Shown piece after piece: positions 48,921 to 60,740 of a stretch of DNA of 64,000 nt. The stretch's first letter is position 1. Every line of letters begins with the position of its first letter. Made by a program: the position numbers and the translations under genes. The stretch spans positions 425,799 to 489,798 of the forward strand of contig BCIM01000003.1 in the NCBI GenBank assembly GCA_039545315.1. The letters run 5' to 3'. Below the pieces are notes generated by a model that was not told where the DNA came from, searched no databases, and saw only the letters and a list, made by a program, of their open reading frames with translations. The stretch comes from Kondoa malvinella (lineage: Eukaryota > Basidiomycota > Agaricostilbomycetes > Agaricostilbales > Kondoaceae).

Positions 48921-51900
48921 TTATAATGATGCCAGACAGTTGATGAGATCTTCTGGGTGATCCACGTGTGCTTTAGCTATCGTTCTTCGGGTCGCAGCAG
49001 GGTCGATGACGACCGTAAAGATGGTCTCCGGCGTGAGCTTGCACTCTTCCGGCTTGAAGATTTCGCCAAAGAGCAGAGGATTCGGCGTGACCTTGCCAGG
49101 AGTGCCAAAGAGCTCATGTGTGCCCATGACTGGTGAAGCGGTAGCCGCGTCGCCGGAGATCAGACCTTGTATCTGAGCTAAGGAGCGAAACATGTCTTCG
49201 TCTGTAGAATATGATCAGCGTCGCACAGTAGCTAAGATATTTGGACGTACCTGTTTTGTCGTCTCCCGCGCAAATGACCATGTCCGCGTCGAGGTATTGG
49301 CACACCAGTCGCTTGACAACCTCGCCCTTGTTGATACCAGCAGGACGGACTTCGAGATTGCGCTTGCCCTATTCCATGATGTCAGAAGAGCCCGCTCGCA
49401 CGCCAATTTCTAAACACGTACAACCATGACATCTATCGGTAATCTAGCCTGCATGCTTTCAAGAATAGCCTGGCATTCTTTCGCTTGGAATTCTCCCCAT
49501 AGCGGATCAGCGTTGCGGTGATGGAACGTGATGGCCGCGGTCTTGATCTCAACTTGAGAGCCGGTTGTTCGAGCCTCGTAATCTAACAAAAGTTTGATGA
49601 AAAAGATCCACGTAGGCCGCCAATTATACTCACAACGGAAGATGTCTTCAACGTCCGACCTCCAGCTCATATCAATGCCAGCGGTCAAGTTAATCCATTT
49701 GTCGCTGTTGGGCTCTTTGAGGAAACCACCGTGTTCTGCTGAGAAGCCAAGAGCTTTGATATAACCAAGATGCAGCATCAAGAATTCTGCATCTCTTCCG
49801 GATATGATGTAAATGAGGTTGCCTGGATCTTTGGCCAATCTTTCCAACGTATCAAGCAATAGCGGGGAGGGAACAGCAGCAGCAGGTGTTTTGACTATCG
49901 GCGTGAGTGTACCGTCGTAGTCGAACAACAGCAAACGTTTCTTTGACGCGCCGAAAGTTGACTTGACGACTTTGAGATCCAAATCGGGAACTCCATTGGA
50001 AGTCTCGATAAGCATGCGAGATTGGAGCAGCTTCAAGGTGAGGTCTGCTGTCCAAACACCCGCTGTGTGGGTGGTGATTCGCTTGAAGAGACCCTGTCAA
50101 GATAAATAGAAGATAAAAATCTAATCTCTCCGCTAGACGCGACCTGAGAAATGTCTCGTACCTCATGCCTAATACTCTTTTCACCTTCACTCATGCAGAG
50201 GCACTGGTCAATAGCGCGAGCACAGTCTCCCAAGTCCCAAGGATTGATGCGAATGGCGTCCTTCATCGAGTTGGCAATGCCGCAGTATTCGGAAAGGATG
50301 AGAGGGTTCTTTCTTTCTCGCTGGCAGATGGTGTACTCCATGCTACAAGCAGAGTTAGACCATGCTTTGCTGGACAACGGAGACGTACCTAGTGGTGTTC
50401 ATGCCATCACGAACAGACGTCACCAAAGCCAAATCGGCGACACTCAGCAAAGCAAAGTATTCATCCGCGCTGCATGATGGATCAGTCAACTACTCTTGCA
50501 GTCGTTCTAGTACTCACCTGATGGTCTGGTGGTAGTGCTGAACCGGATGATAGTGTAAGCTTCCGTACTTGCCCTAAAGACCGTGTCAGCCACAGACAGG
50601 AGAATGAGTTGTTTGACTCACATTAATGCTGTCCACAAGTTCTGAGACTTTCGTGCCCAGAGCAACCGAGTCAGTTGGACTTGGACTAGTGACTTGTATG
50701 AGGACGACTTTGCCGATCCATTCAGGATATTCCGCTAGTAGCCGTTCATACGCTTGCAGCTGTAGGTAAAAGGTATTTGATAATCAGCGCAAAGCCGAAA
50801 TAGAATTGCCATAACCCACCTTTGGCAAGACACCTTTGGTCGGATCAAGCTTATCTCTCCCAATAATGATCTTCTTATCCTTGTACAGATCGCGCAAAAC
50901 TTCAATCTTGGGCTGCACTCCAGGTCTTTGCCGTTCCTTTTCGATCCGGTCTGCGTCAATACCAATAGGGCAATTGGCAATTTGAGTAATGGATCCTTTA
51001 TGGTCAACATGACCTTCCGGCGATATTTCGTAGCCCATGACTCGCACGCAGGAGGAGAGGAAGTGTCGGCCGTATGAATAGGTCTGGAAGCAGCAGAGGT
51101 TGGCGCCTAGTAGACCGGATAGGATGGCTTCTCTGCGAGGTAGGCAGCGGAAGAGTTCACTTGAAGGGAATGGTGAGTGAAGGAAGAAGCCGATTGATGC
51201 GTCTGGCAGCTTATCGCGGAGGATTTTGGGTACTAGCACTGTGAGAACACAATACTGGAGTAAGCACTGCTCGACCAATCTGGATGCATCGCGCACTCAA
51301 ATGGTAGTCGTGAATCCAGATCAGGTCTCCCTCTTGGTAGGTGTCGAGGATAGCTTGAGCATATCTCTCATTGGCCGCGACATATGCATTCCAGGCGGTT
51401 GCTTCCTTTGCTTTGTCGATGTGATCGCTCATGGTCTGTCCATAAACATCAGTCTTAGGACCTCACCGAGCAAAACGAGACTCACAAAGTAGTGAAAGAC
51501 AGGCCATAAAAAGCCTTTGCACATGCCGTCGTAAAAGTCACTGGCCATCTGATCCTCAAGCCAAACCGCTCTGCATCTGACACCTTTGCCTTGACCGCCA
51601 ATAGCATTCAAGCCACGGTCCAAGTCCTTCTTGAGTTCATCAGTAAGATCTGCTTCAGTGAGGTCGCCGCAGTCTTCTTCTTCTGGACTGGTAGCAACGT
51701 TGCGACGCATATCTCCCGGCCACGCGACGAGGGTGACTTCAGCTGAAGATGCTAGAGAGCGTATACCGGCATTGAGAGCAGCATGACCACGACGAGGAGT
51801 AAGGATCCATTTCTTCTGATTGCTGAGGCCATTAGGTGAAGCTGGGCTGTCTAGCGCAGGTGAAGCAGCACGGCTAAGACCGGGATGTTTGTCTTTCTCT

Positions 51901-52443
51901 CTCAGACCGGGAGAGCTTGGAGGGGCAGTCAGAGAGCCGCGCTTGCTACCACTGTTGGAAGAAGCACCAGACTTGTGTAGTTCAGTCATGTCCATCGGGT
52001 TGATGAGGATGGATTTCGGTGAAGTAAGAGAAGATTGGTGGGCAGCTTGTAGATGAGCTGGTAGATGTTTAGTATGCTTTTCTTGTTCTGTTGGAGAAGA
52101 TGTTTCGTGCAGTGCTATAGGTCTAGCATCTGATCTGGACTCGCGAATCTCGACGCCATCCATAGCTCGAGACTGAACAGCAGCCTCTGGTGATTCGACG
52201 AGACAGCATGTATAGGGTAGAGTATGACATGCCAAGCTGTTGCTTCTAAGTCAGCACTGTCCAATTTGAAGCAGAAAGAGTCAAAGCGTACATGGTTCTT
52301 CCGCTGACCTTCTTGTTTTTGGCAGAGAGTTCAGCAGACAAGTCTGATATACGTTGGCGCAGCTCTTGCAAGTCCAGAGGCTGGCTCTTATCTCCACTGA
52401 TGGGTTCCCAAGCTGATGACGCGAAGAACAATGAGCATGTCAT
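48921..52443 (-). CDS. TPS2: Trehalose-6-phosphate phosphatase (TPS-TPP fusion)
   Basis: Long spliced gene with an N-terminal GT20 synthase-like domain and C-terminal HAD phosphatase. Early exons: QELRQRISDLSAELSAKN, then GRTILACHTLPYTCCLVESP (spliced), a Ser/Pro-rich insert, VTLVAWPGD, LWPVFHYF, TAWNAYVAANERYAQAILDT, GDLIWIHDYHL and RDKLDPTKGVLPK. The phosphatase part has KRLLLFDYDGTLTPIVKTP (DxDGT nucleophile present) and IYIISGRDAEFL, AEHGGFLKEP; ends EDLINCLASL, stop at 48921-48923. The intact DxDGT argues for real phosphatase (Tps2), not a regulatory Tps3-type protein. ATG 52443 (MTCSLFFASSAWEPISGDK) is a conservative start; exons further up to about 52790 can be joined in frame. Confidence 0.9.
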
Positions 52444-53249
52444 GCAAGTGCAAGCTTTGAGCTCACGGTTGGCATCGTCGTCCACACCTATAACAGCAGA
52501 AGTTCAGTGACTAGCACGACTTTCAAGCGGATACTAGCTCACCTCGCCCGACAAACGCTTGTTTGCCCTCTTCAACTCTATCCAAGCCCACCATTCTGAC
52601 GTTGCACGACTTTCAAGGTCTCGGTAATAGATGTGCAGTACAGCAGCTGAACGGTTGCAGATGTTATGTACTGTAGGCTGTAGCGGAGCAAGGTTGCCGC
52701 TTCTGCCTGATTGCATAATAGCGAAAAAAGCTTACCAAAGATAAGAAGGCGATGAACAGGCTTCACGTCACACATACTGTACGCTCCTTCTGCTATGCTG
52801 TACAAGCCTACGTCTTGACTATCCGCCGCTCTGTTGCCGTTCCACTATGTCGGTTCACGCGTACTCCCGAATGGATCAATAACGTGGCACATCCCTGTTG
52901 CGTATTGCCTATAGGCAGCATATTCGGTCTGGCCTGCCTGATTTGTAGCTCTCTGCGTATACTCTTCCTTTCCGTTCATAGTCAAAAGCTTCGCTTTGTC
53001 CGTTTTGTCCAAGATCCATGGACTCGTAGCCTCGAGGAATTGCAATTAGGCTATCTGTCTCTGTCCTCTGCACCCGCATAGAAAGCTTCAGCCTGTTTAG
53101 TGAGCCAGCTAAGCAGCGTCTCTCCTCTATTCAGAAATAGACTCCCTTTGTCAACGCTTATTCTCGTTATGGACGAACGCTTCGTCTCGTCTCTCCAACG
53201 CGGCCATCTTCTTCATCTCTTCATATAGAGTCGAAGCACCGTAGCAGAC
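52444..53249. other. Intergenic region, possible 5' exons of the trehalose gene
   Basis: Minus strand 52540-52790 holds an open chain, MCDVKPVHRLLIF joined to AAVLHIYYRDLESRATSEWW and IELKRANK by plausible sites, that could reach the trehalose gene through a gtttgt donor. It shows no family feature, so I left it out of the CDS. The plus side has a 330-base open frame (52752-53081) without signature and an ATG at 53170 ahead of the next gene. Confidence 0.35.
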
Positions 53250-54619
53250 ATGAATCAAAGCTCTTCTGATCCAGCCGTAGAGCTGATGATAGCAACAATT
53301 CGCAAGCAGGACTATTTAGCTCATGAAGCTGTTCATCGCATTGTACGTTCACTCTGTAAGCTTTCACGGCTGAATACTGATAATCGTTTCGCAGAGGGAA
53401 ATCATGGACCATGACGCCGTACGAGATCCGTTTTATAAGTCTGCATCGCCCTCTGACTATTCCTATAACAGTACAAAGCTGTTAAGGGAGAGAATCATCC
53501 TCTATATGATCTTCTGGCACGCGAATTTCACCGTCTCGAATCCGAAAAGGTTAGCCCTTTTGCATGAAGAGCCTAAAAGCAACTAATACCCGACCGAATC
53601 AGGAACAGGAGAAGGTAGACTAGCTCGTTATCTCGAGAGCTGCATGCTGATTGACTGTACAGGTCTTTCTGGACCAAGAATGGAATTGGTTGGCTTCTTT
53701 GCACGTGGTGACAGGCAAGTTTCAAGATGGACGCGCACCAAGGGCTGCAAGTGTCGCTCTTCGGTCGCACGAGAAGTATAACTACCTGACTGTCGCTGGT
53801 GCGGAAATTGGTGAGCTGGTCGCTCAGTACCGAGAGGTAGAGGGTTCTCTCCTAGAGATAGTGAGTCAGACGCTGTGCCGCGTGTTCATACTAATGCCGA
53901 ATTGCTCAGCAATCTGTATTGCAACGCGAAGGGGTGGGTGTTTCACCTAGCTCATGAAACGTACCGACCTTCATGTTGAAAGTTTCAAGAACATGCTCAG
54001 CACAGCAAGCTAGAAGAATACCTGACGATGCTGATCAACTATAAAGTAAGCCCATCATTGATGATGTGCACGGAGTATTTCATTGACATGACGCTCTTCA
54101 GGTCCGAGAAAAGGTACTTTCTACTACAAGGCTAAAATGTCAGGGCTGGATTGATCCCCCGCGCTGTAGGAGGATCTGCATCAATCTTTGGCTACACTTT
54201 TGAACCACCATCTCATCGGGACCGACGGTCATAATCACTTCAAGCCACATCTGGAACTTTTGGCACAAGAGCATGAATTTCATCCGAACAACCTACCTGG
54301 TCGACATCAGTCCGGTCAAAGGGGCGCTTTCTCGTCTGCAGGTCCGCCATTAGACAGACTACACACAGGCGGTGGACTTGGCCATAGAGCTGGCTTCCTG
54401 CATGATTCTGCTTCTGAACATGAAGGCACCAGTGCGCTGGGCCATACTCCCTTCGCATCGTTCAGCCTACTGCATCGAGATGAGCTTCCTCAAACACTTC
54501 TCCAATCCGGAAAGGGACCGCACGGGACAGGCTCTGTTCCATTTCAGCTGCCTCACGAGCGTCTCTATGTGCACTCTTCTACAGCCTCTGGCCCCACCAG
54601 AGGTTTCAGACGCAAGTAG
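53250..54619 (+). CDS. Unknown coiled-coil-rich protein with TDGHNHF motif, paralog A
   Basis: About nine short exons joined by 40-60 base introns. Starts MNQSSSDPAVELMIATIRKQ, then REIMDHDA, ENHPLYDLLAREFHRLESEK, VFLDQEWNWLASLHVVTGKF, HEKYNYLTVAGAEIGELVAQ, YREVEGSLLEI, HSKLEEYLTMLINYK, VREK, EDLHQSLATLLNHHLIGTDG and HNHFKPHLELLAQEHEFHPN. The last long exon is Gly/His/Ser-rich (PPLDRLHTGGGLGHRAGF, FASFSLLHRDELPQTLLQ) and ends SGPTRGFRRK, stop at 54617-54619. No known domain recognised. The same blocks occur in the same order in the gene at 56834-58625. Exon choice in the first 300 bases is less secure. Confidence 0.55.
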
Positions 54620-55215
54620 GGAAGGTCATCCCACAAGCAAATTGTCTACAGTATCTCAGGGTCACCAGGCAATGCTTCGGGGTGATGTAGAGCACCATCG
54701 TGTAATATCTACAATTCATGCATATGTATCATTCTCATCATCGGTGTTGACTCGTCTGTATATCATGCCATGCTTCAGAAAAGAACAGACAAGCGACGTT
54801 TATCCCGACGTAAGCAGCTGATGACCCTTTTGAGAGCATAGCAACATAACTTGAGCAGTGGATGCTGCCGTCGCTCAGCACACAAGACAGGTGCATCTTT
54901 TGTATATGAGGAATCCCCCTTGGACAGAAGATGACGCCGGAGGGAGCCAATGAATAGCAGTTGAGCTTCGCGTCACACAGCAGGTAGGTCTACTTGGGCT
55001 TGCCGAGAAGACAAGGCCCCCTTAGGCTTGCAGCAAAACAAAGCAAGGAAGACAATGGTCTCAAACAATGGTGAACGAGAGACGAGAATGAAGGATTATG
55101 AGCAGACAAAGAGCGAGCAGATGAAAGCAGATGAAAAAAAGATGTGAACTCATTGGGCGCCACAGAATCAACCATCCTTCGAGCATTGCAGACCCTACTA
55201 TACGGCGCTATACTG
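54620..55215. other. Intergenic region between convergent genes
   Basis: About 600 bases of 3' flank. Short open frames on both strands have no family features. A GA-rich stretch (caaagcaaggaagacaatgg to gcagatgaaaaaaaga) lies at 55040-55145. No RNA gene or repeat seen. Confidence 0.45.
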
Positions 55216-56083
55216 CTATCCGCTGGCGCACAATTGATCTAGCTTCTTGCCCAACTTCGCAAAGCGCTTCGGAACAGGCCAACCAGCAGTCCAATACGTC
55301 AGTCGAGGCTGGTGTTCGAAGTAGGCATTGATTGTGTTCTTGAGGTTCGTCAAATCAGACCTTAGTTTGACGGTCTGCGCAGTCAGAGTTGAGACTTGAT
55401 TGGTAAGAGTTGCATTTTCCGACTCAAGCCGTGCTTATTTCGTTCTGGTAAGAGTTGCGACTGTATCGAGCTACCTCAAAGACTTCAGCAGCTGCACAAC
55501 AAGCCAAGTCGCAACTTACTAATTCAGCAGCATCCTTTGCTCCAAGTGTGCTTATCAACGTAGCTGCACCAGTCTGAGCGCGAATCGTGAATTCTGCAGC
55601 CCCTCGCACACTACCGGCTTTAAGGGTCGCGTTCATATGCAAGACGGCAATCTTGTACAGCGCATGGTGCTCAATGGCCGAGAGATTAGGCTGTCTGTAC
55701 CAGAACCTGTTCAATCTACTTAAAAGCTCAAGCAGAGATGCTCACCTTCGCTGCAATTCTACCGTAGCAAGGTCCGCTGCCCTATACATCAACCACTTCT
55801 CACCAAACTGAAACATAGCTAATAGGGCTTGAAAGTCGCAAGCAGAGAGGTCGGGAGCCGGCAAATTGTAGAAGATGGGCACAACAAGAGTCAAAACTTG
55901 TCCTGTTTCGAGCTGATCGTCGAGAAGCTGGATGCAGGCCTTTGCTTCGCTTGCAGCCAAATCCAACATGTCTCGAGCAAGATCAGATGCGACCAGTAAA
56001 TGACTCTTGTGGACCGCAAAGGGCTGGCCGTCGGCTGAAACGAGGGTGACATCTGGTGGTTCAAGATTGGCTGGCAGGTCCAT
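55216..56083 (-). CDS. BTB/POZ domain protein with C-terminal coiled coil
   Basis: ATG at 56083: MDLPANLEPPDVTLVSADGQ, then PFAVHKSHLLVASDLARDML, the start of a BTB fold (D-V-x-L..SxDG..F.VHK..L...S). Next FYNLPAPDLSACDFQALLAM and FGEKWLMYRAADLATVELQR, the C-terminal BTB helices. A second exon gives FWYRQPNLSAIEHHALYKIA and TIRAQTGAATLISTLGAKDA, similar to the BACK-like part of basidiomycete BTB proteins. Final exons make a leucine-heptad helix, RLESENATLTNQVSTLTAQT and KLRSDLTNLKNTINAYFEHQ, ending FAKLGKKLDQLCASG, stop at 55216-55218. Such BTB genes are numerous and lineage-expanded in basidiomycetes; partner unknown. It sits between the two TDGHNHF genes. Confidence 0.72.
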
Positions 56084-56833
56084 TGCCGTCGCTGTGAAAG
56101 ATACAGACAGATCATAAGCCAAATACCTAGCAGCACAAACGCCTATAGAAGCGCTGCGGGCAAATGCGATCATGGCGTTGAACCGGCATGAGTTGCTTGT
56201 ACAAGCTATCCGCAATCCGCAAGAGGCAGATGATGTATTCGAAAGTAGCATATATAACAAGAGACAGAATAGAGAAAACTGAGCAGAAAGAAAAGCTGGC
56301 ACAGAGCAGGTTTCTTCTAGTCATCTCAAACACAACCCATGCACCGTTGCACTGTTGCAACGACAGCTCAAGATAACAATCGGGATGGATTTGCAGCATC
56401 CTGTGCACAGCCAAACTGTCTGCGCATGGCCGGTATCTTGCTTGCAATTCGCCAAACGACGCCAACGAGTCGACATTGAAGTCTGCCTAGTAGACAGCGT
56501 TCAGCGTTCAGCGCATATTTGATTCTCGGGTGCTTTGGAGTCTGTCTTGCCGTTGTCGAGGATGAAGCCTGTCGTCTGGTTCCGTCGCCTTTCATGTCTC
56601 CCTTCGCAGCCTGCTCTCTATATGAAATATCTTGTTTCATCATCTGTGCCCACGCCCCTGCGTATACAGTATTCGCTGAGCATTACTGCTTTTGTACGTC
56701 AGCCGAAGGACTCTTCGATTTCTTGCTCCCTTTGTTCATCCATCGGATCTGCCCCTTGGCCAAGAACGCCTGGCTTCCTCCTAACGCTCATTTGATCTAC
56801 ATCTTCCCCCGTCCCTGTAAGACGCCTGCTAGT
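56084..56833. other. Intergenic region, divergent promoters
   Basis: 750 bases between the BTB gene start and TDGHNHF paralog B start. Plus frame 56519-57130 crosses paralog B's start in another phase; minus frames 56127-56465 and 56368-56643 carry no signature. Nothing else supported. Confidence 0.4.
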
Positions 56834-58625
56834 ATGGTCCCACATCCCGAAAACCGTCTGAATCAGCGTTCTTCTGTTATCCATGACATTGTCAATGAGA
56901 TCGCTCGACAAAAACACCTGGCTAAATGTGCCCTGACTGTATTTGTAAGCTATCCGCAAGTGCCACCAACCTTGCTCACGCGTTGTGATGGAACTAGGAT
57001 GACATTGAAAATTCAACAGCCGTACGTCAGGTGGCTAGTCCAGCCTGCTCAAGCTGAAGTCAAGCCGTATTACAGTTTAAGGAAATGCGCCATGACGGGC
57101 ATGACATGTATGGCTACTTGGCATACATGATTGATGTCCTTGGGGAAAGGAAGGTCGGTTTTGAGCATTCGTGCAGAAGATCGGTTCTAACCATTTGCCT
57201 AGAGTCGGGAGTTGGTACGACGACTAAAGTTTATAAGAACCAGCAGGCTGATGCACTCACTGCAGCGCTATATCGAGCAAGAGATAGATTGCTTTCGCAA
57301 AACCCGTCTTCTGCCCCCCGCCCTGCACCGACCGGAATCTGAAGGGCCCGATCCAAAGATCGATGAACATGCCGAGAATCATCTGTCAGTCGTGGGGAAG
57401 ATCTTTGCAGAGATTATTGAGCAGCACAAAGAGGTGTCTTTGTCGTTGGGGCGTCTCGTGAGTTTGGCGTAATATTGCAAGTCAGCTGTCTCCTAAATAT
57501 GTGGCATGCTTAGAACAGAATCTTAGTTCACGAAGATGTAAGAGGTTTTTTCCCGAGGCGTTACACAGTACTGAAGCAGACTCTTAGCTCGGGCACGAAG
57601 ATGCTTTGGTCGCTGGGCTGCGTGACTGGCTGCGGTCCCTTTACGACTATATGGTACGCCCTTCTCTATATACATATGTGCACCGCGATCTGATGATCAT
57701 GGCATAGATGGACGAACAGGTCAGTCGCCTCGCACGGCAGCATTCCGATGCTGAAGGACAAATGAAATCCAGGCTATAATCAACTCCGATTTGAGGAATC
57801 TCCTGGACCACGACCTCATATCTACAGACGGACACAATCACTTCAGCGCCCATGTGAACAAGCTGCTTCCATTTCATCAAGGCAGAATGTACTACCAACA
57901 AATCACCCCACCTGTCGTCACCAGAACTCAGTCGCCTAGACCAGAACCTCGCGGACCTCCAGTGCCTGAACATGGCAGATCACAAACAGCAGGTATGTCC
58001 TCTGTGTAGACGACACCTCCTCCATCGCTGATTTCACATTAGTACCTGAATCTATTCCTGCGGTTCCTCAGACAGCCGCACATCCACTATTACCGCCATC
58101 GCTGAGGGGTTACGGATCAGGTATATCCGCGTGCAAAGTATGCCCTGCATGGCTCACTATAGCATTTGAAACAGCTCCGCCGATTGGTCCGCGTTCAGCC
58201 GCTGGTGCTCATCACGCACCTCCAGGTGTGTCCTCTATTCAAGACAATACAGCTTCTAGCATCTCTGATCTTGCATAGGACCTCCTGTGACCACGCTTCC
58301 CTTTGTACCATCAGTAGTATCATCAAGACCCCAAGCGCCTGTGAACCTTCCCAGTAACTCTCACGTCTACACTTCACCTCATCCAGTGCCCGTCGCAGCA
58401 CCCATACCATTGGAGCAGCGCCCTCACCGTACCCCGTCCAGGCATGCTACAATGTCTCCAAATGCTCACGCTGCTGATCAAGCTCGCGCTGCCGAAGACG
58501 CAGCGAAGAAAGAAAGGAGGCAGCGCCCACGGAAGAAGCAACCAGATCAAGAGAAAGGAAAGGGAATCGGCAGCATCTTCAATGGCTTCTTCAGCAAAAA
58601 GAGCAGGAAACCCAAAGTCGGATGA
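56834..58625 (+). CDS. Unknown coiled-coil-rich protein with TDGHNHF motif, paralog B
   Basis: More than ten exons. Starts MVPHPENRLNQRSSVIHDIV, then FKEMRHDGHDMYGYLAYMID, VLGERK, SRELVRRLKFIRTSRLMHSL, HAENHLSVVGKIFAEIIEQH, KEVSLSLGRL, LGHEDALVAGLRDWLRSLYD, MDEQAIINSDLRNLLDHDLI and STDGHNHFSAHVNKLLPFHQ, paralleling paralog A at 53250-54619 block for block. The tail is proline-rich and made of small exons (PVVTRTQSPRPEPRGPPVPE, PSNSHVYTSPHPVPVAAPIP), with a lysine-rich end KKERRQRPRKKQPDQEKGKG and FNGFFSKKSRKPKVG, stop at 58623-58625. A membrane- or nucleic-acid-binding tail is possible from its charge. No known domain recognised. Confidence 0.58.
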
Positions 58626-59382
58626 CGCATGTTTGTCGAATACATGACTACCAGTTCACCTGTATCAAACGGGTGATAATATAATACCTGTAAATAGAGG
58701 TCCGATTTTCTACCAATATACTGTACTACTTTGTAATTGTCAACTCCTGCAGCATGTCTGCGTGAGTCGACGAGAACGCAAACAGAGATCAGCATTGTGT
58801 TCGCCAGACATAAGCCAAAGGGCTCGTCGCACTGAGACTCCCGCGCAGGGTGATAGCGTTCTGACATGTGTGAGACATGAGGCGTTGGATAAGTCGGCGC
58901 ATGAGCACACGCAATTCGCCTACTTTGACAGTTGCAGTGCACAGGGAAACGCGAGAACTGCATATTATTGACAGTCTTGAAGCTCATCGTGCAGGATTCA
59001 CGAACAGCGCTTCAGTCAGAGATCCGGTGGTTCGCCTGTATGACTTGACAAGACAATGAGAGAGACAGGAATGCTTCAAGATATATGCAGCGCTATGTGA
59101 ACGAGAACACAGATTTCGAGAGAAGGCCTTTTGACCAAGAGAGAGTGAGAGTAGTAGACGTGATCCGTTTACGCGTGTGTTGCTCGAGAACGCGACACAA
59201 GCTATTGCTAGGCACTGCACACTTTGAGCAAAAGCAGTCATAGACGAGGTATAGTTTGTTTCCCGCAGCTCTTATCCTCAGACTGCCATATTCTGCTCCT
59301 ACACCAGGGCTGTATCAATATCGGCGCATTTGGACGTCTTCACTGAGCTACTCTTCCTCGCTGTTGGTCGTCAGAAGCAACC
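58626..59382. other. Intergenic region
   Basis: 757 bases between two plus genes. Frames such as 58762-58971 (plus) and 58984-59241 (minus) are open but featureless. The first 120 bases are A/T-rich 3' flank. No RNA gene seen. Confidence 0.45.
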
Positions 59383-60541
59383 ATGGCCCAAATCTTTCCT
59401 GAAGGCGCTGGCATGGATAAAGCTGAAGATCCTGTTCAACTACCCGATGGCACGCTAAGGTGTCTAACGCATCACTTGGAATCGTGCTCGAAATGTGGTG
59501 TCGACTATACATTCATGCGCGAAGTTCTAGCTGAAGATGCCTACGAGGAAGAACAGCGTCAAGTCAAGCGAGCCAAGAGAAATGCAACTGCATCGTCGAG
59601 GTTGAGTGATGCGAAAAAGTGTATTGATGGGTGTGCTGCTCTGGAAGGTACTACAAAGCGCTGTAGTGCGTGCAAGGTTAGCCCCTCCCAGGATGCCTCT
59701 GCGTGCTCGTGCTGAACGCTTTCACAGATCAAGTTCTACTGCTCCGAAGCACATCAGCGACAAGACTTTCCTACACACAAAGCAGCCTGCAAACAACTCG
59801 CTTTACAAATGCATCTCTCTGCGAAACTTCGAGCCGTCTTCACGAGAGCTTTCGTCTTACAACACAGCACTATGAAAACCACCATCCAAGACTTGGAAGA
59901 CATTCAAGCCGGTGAACGATACAACCTCGCTTGGAAGAAGAACGGCCAAAGCGGGGTAGAAGAAGCTTTCAAATGGCGAGGATCGGAACCTTTATTACAT
60001 CTGCTGCATTCTACGCCTTCAGGTCTACTAGAACACACGCCTGATTCAAATCCTCGGACTTCTTGTGGTCTAGCCAATCGAATGCAAATCATGTTGAAAG
60101 CTTCACCGCATAGAGATGCACAAGACGCTTCTGTCGCGAGGGACGGACTACATGCACTAGCTACTATTCGAGATCAAGATACGTTCTACGGTCTCGCACT
60201 CAATTATACGCTCTTCGGGACATCTTTGCCTTGGAGCCCGTGTCATTGCTTGGATGTCGATGAAGAGGATTTACCGAAAGAGGATGATGAGGACTATGAA
60301 GCGAGAATGGAAGAGATTGAGCAGGACAAGTTGAACCCTTTCCCTAGTATGTGGATGAAGAAAGGACGGGCACACTGGGATCCATTATTCCAAAGGGCTC
60401 AGGCGAACCCGCTCGATGTGCAGTGTAGTGAGTTGGCTCTACTCTCGTCTCGGGTGTTGCTGATATTGCTGAGCAGTGTTTGAGCAGAGTCCAACAGGTT
60501 GTATAGGGAGGAAGATCTGTCCATTCAGGCATCTCAAATAG
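59383..60541 (+). CDS. MYND-type zinc finger protein
   Basis: ATG at 59383: MAQIFPEGAGMDKAEDPVQL, then a short CxxC segment LESCSKCGVDYTFMREVL. The MYND finger is split by an intron: RCSACK joins IKFYCSEAHQRQDFPTHKAA, giving the C..C..C..C..H..C pattern of MYND domains, which bind proline-rich partners. The rest is helical: LSAKLRAVFTRAFVLQH, DLEDIQAGERYNLAWKK, and an acidic loop DVDEEDLPKEDDEDYEARME. Last exon FEQSPTGCIGRKICPFRHLK, stop at 60539-60541, has three cysteines. MYND-only proteins of this size are common in basidiomycetes with no known function. No SET domain is seen. Confidence 0.78.
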
Positions 60542-60740
60542 GGTGGAGAGTAGCTTTGAAACACAGAAGCAGATCTATTAGCACTGCCGGACGAAGCTTC
60601 CCTCAGCTCAGAAACGATGCTACATCTGATGCACTGCAAATGCGGCCGACTTGTATTCACACACAGATCCAAGACTGTCCTTCCCCGGAGCTTTATACGC
60701 CTCGCTTCCCATCCTTCGCTTGATAAAAAACCAATTTCAT

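Noticed and set aside
56519..57130. 203-codon plus ORF
   Set aside because: Runs through introns and exons of TDGHNHF paralog B in a different phase.
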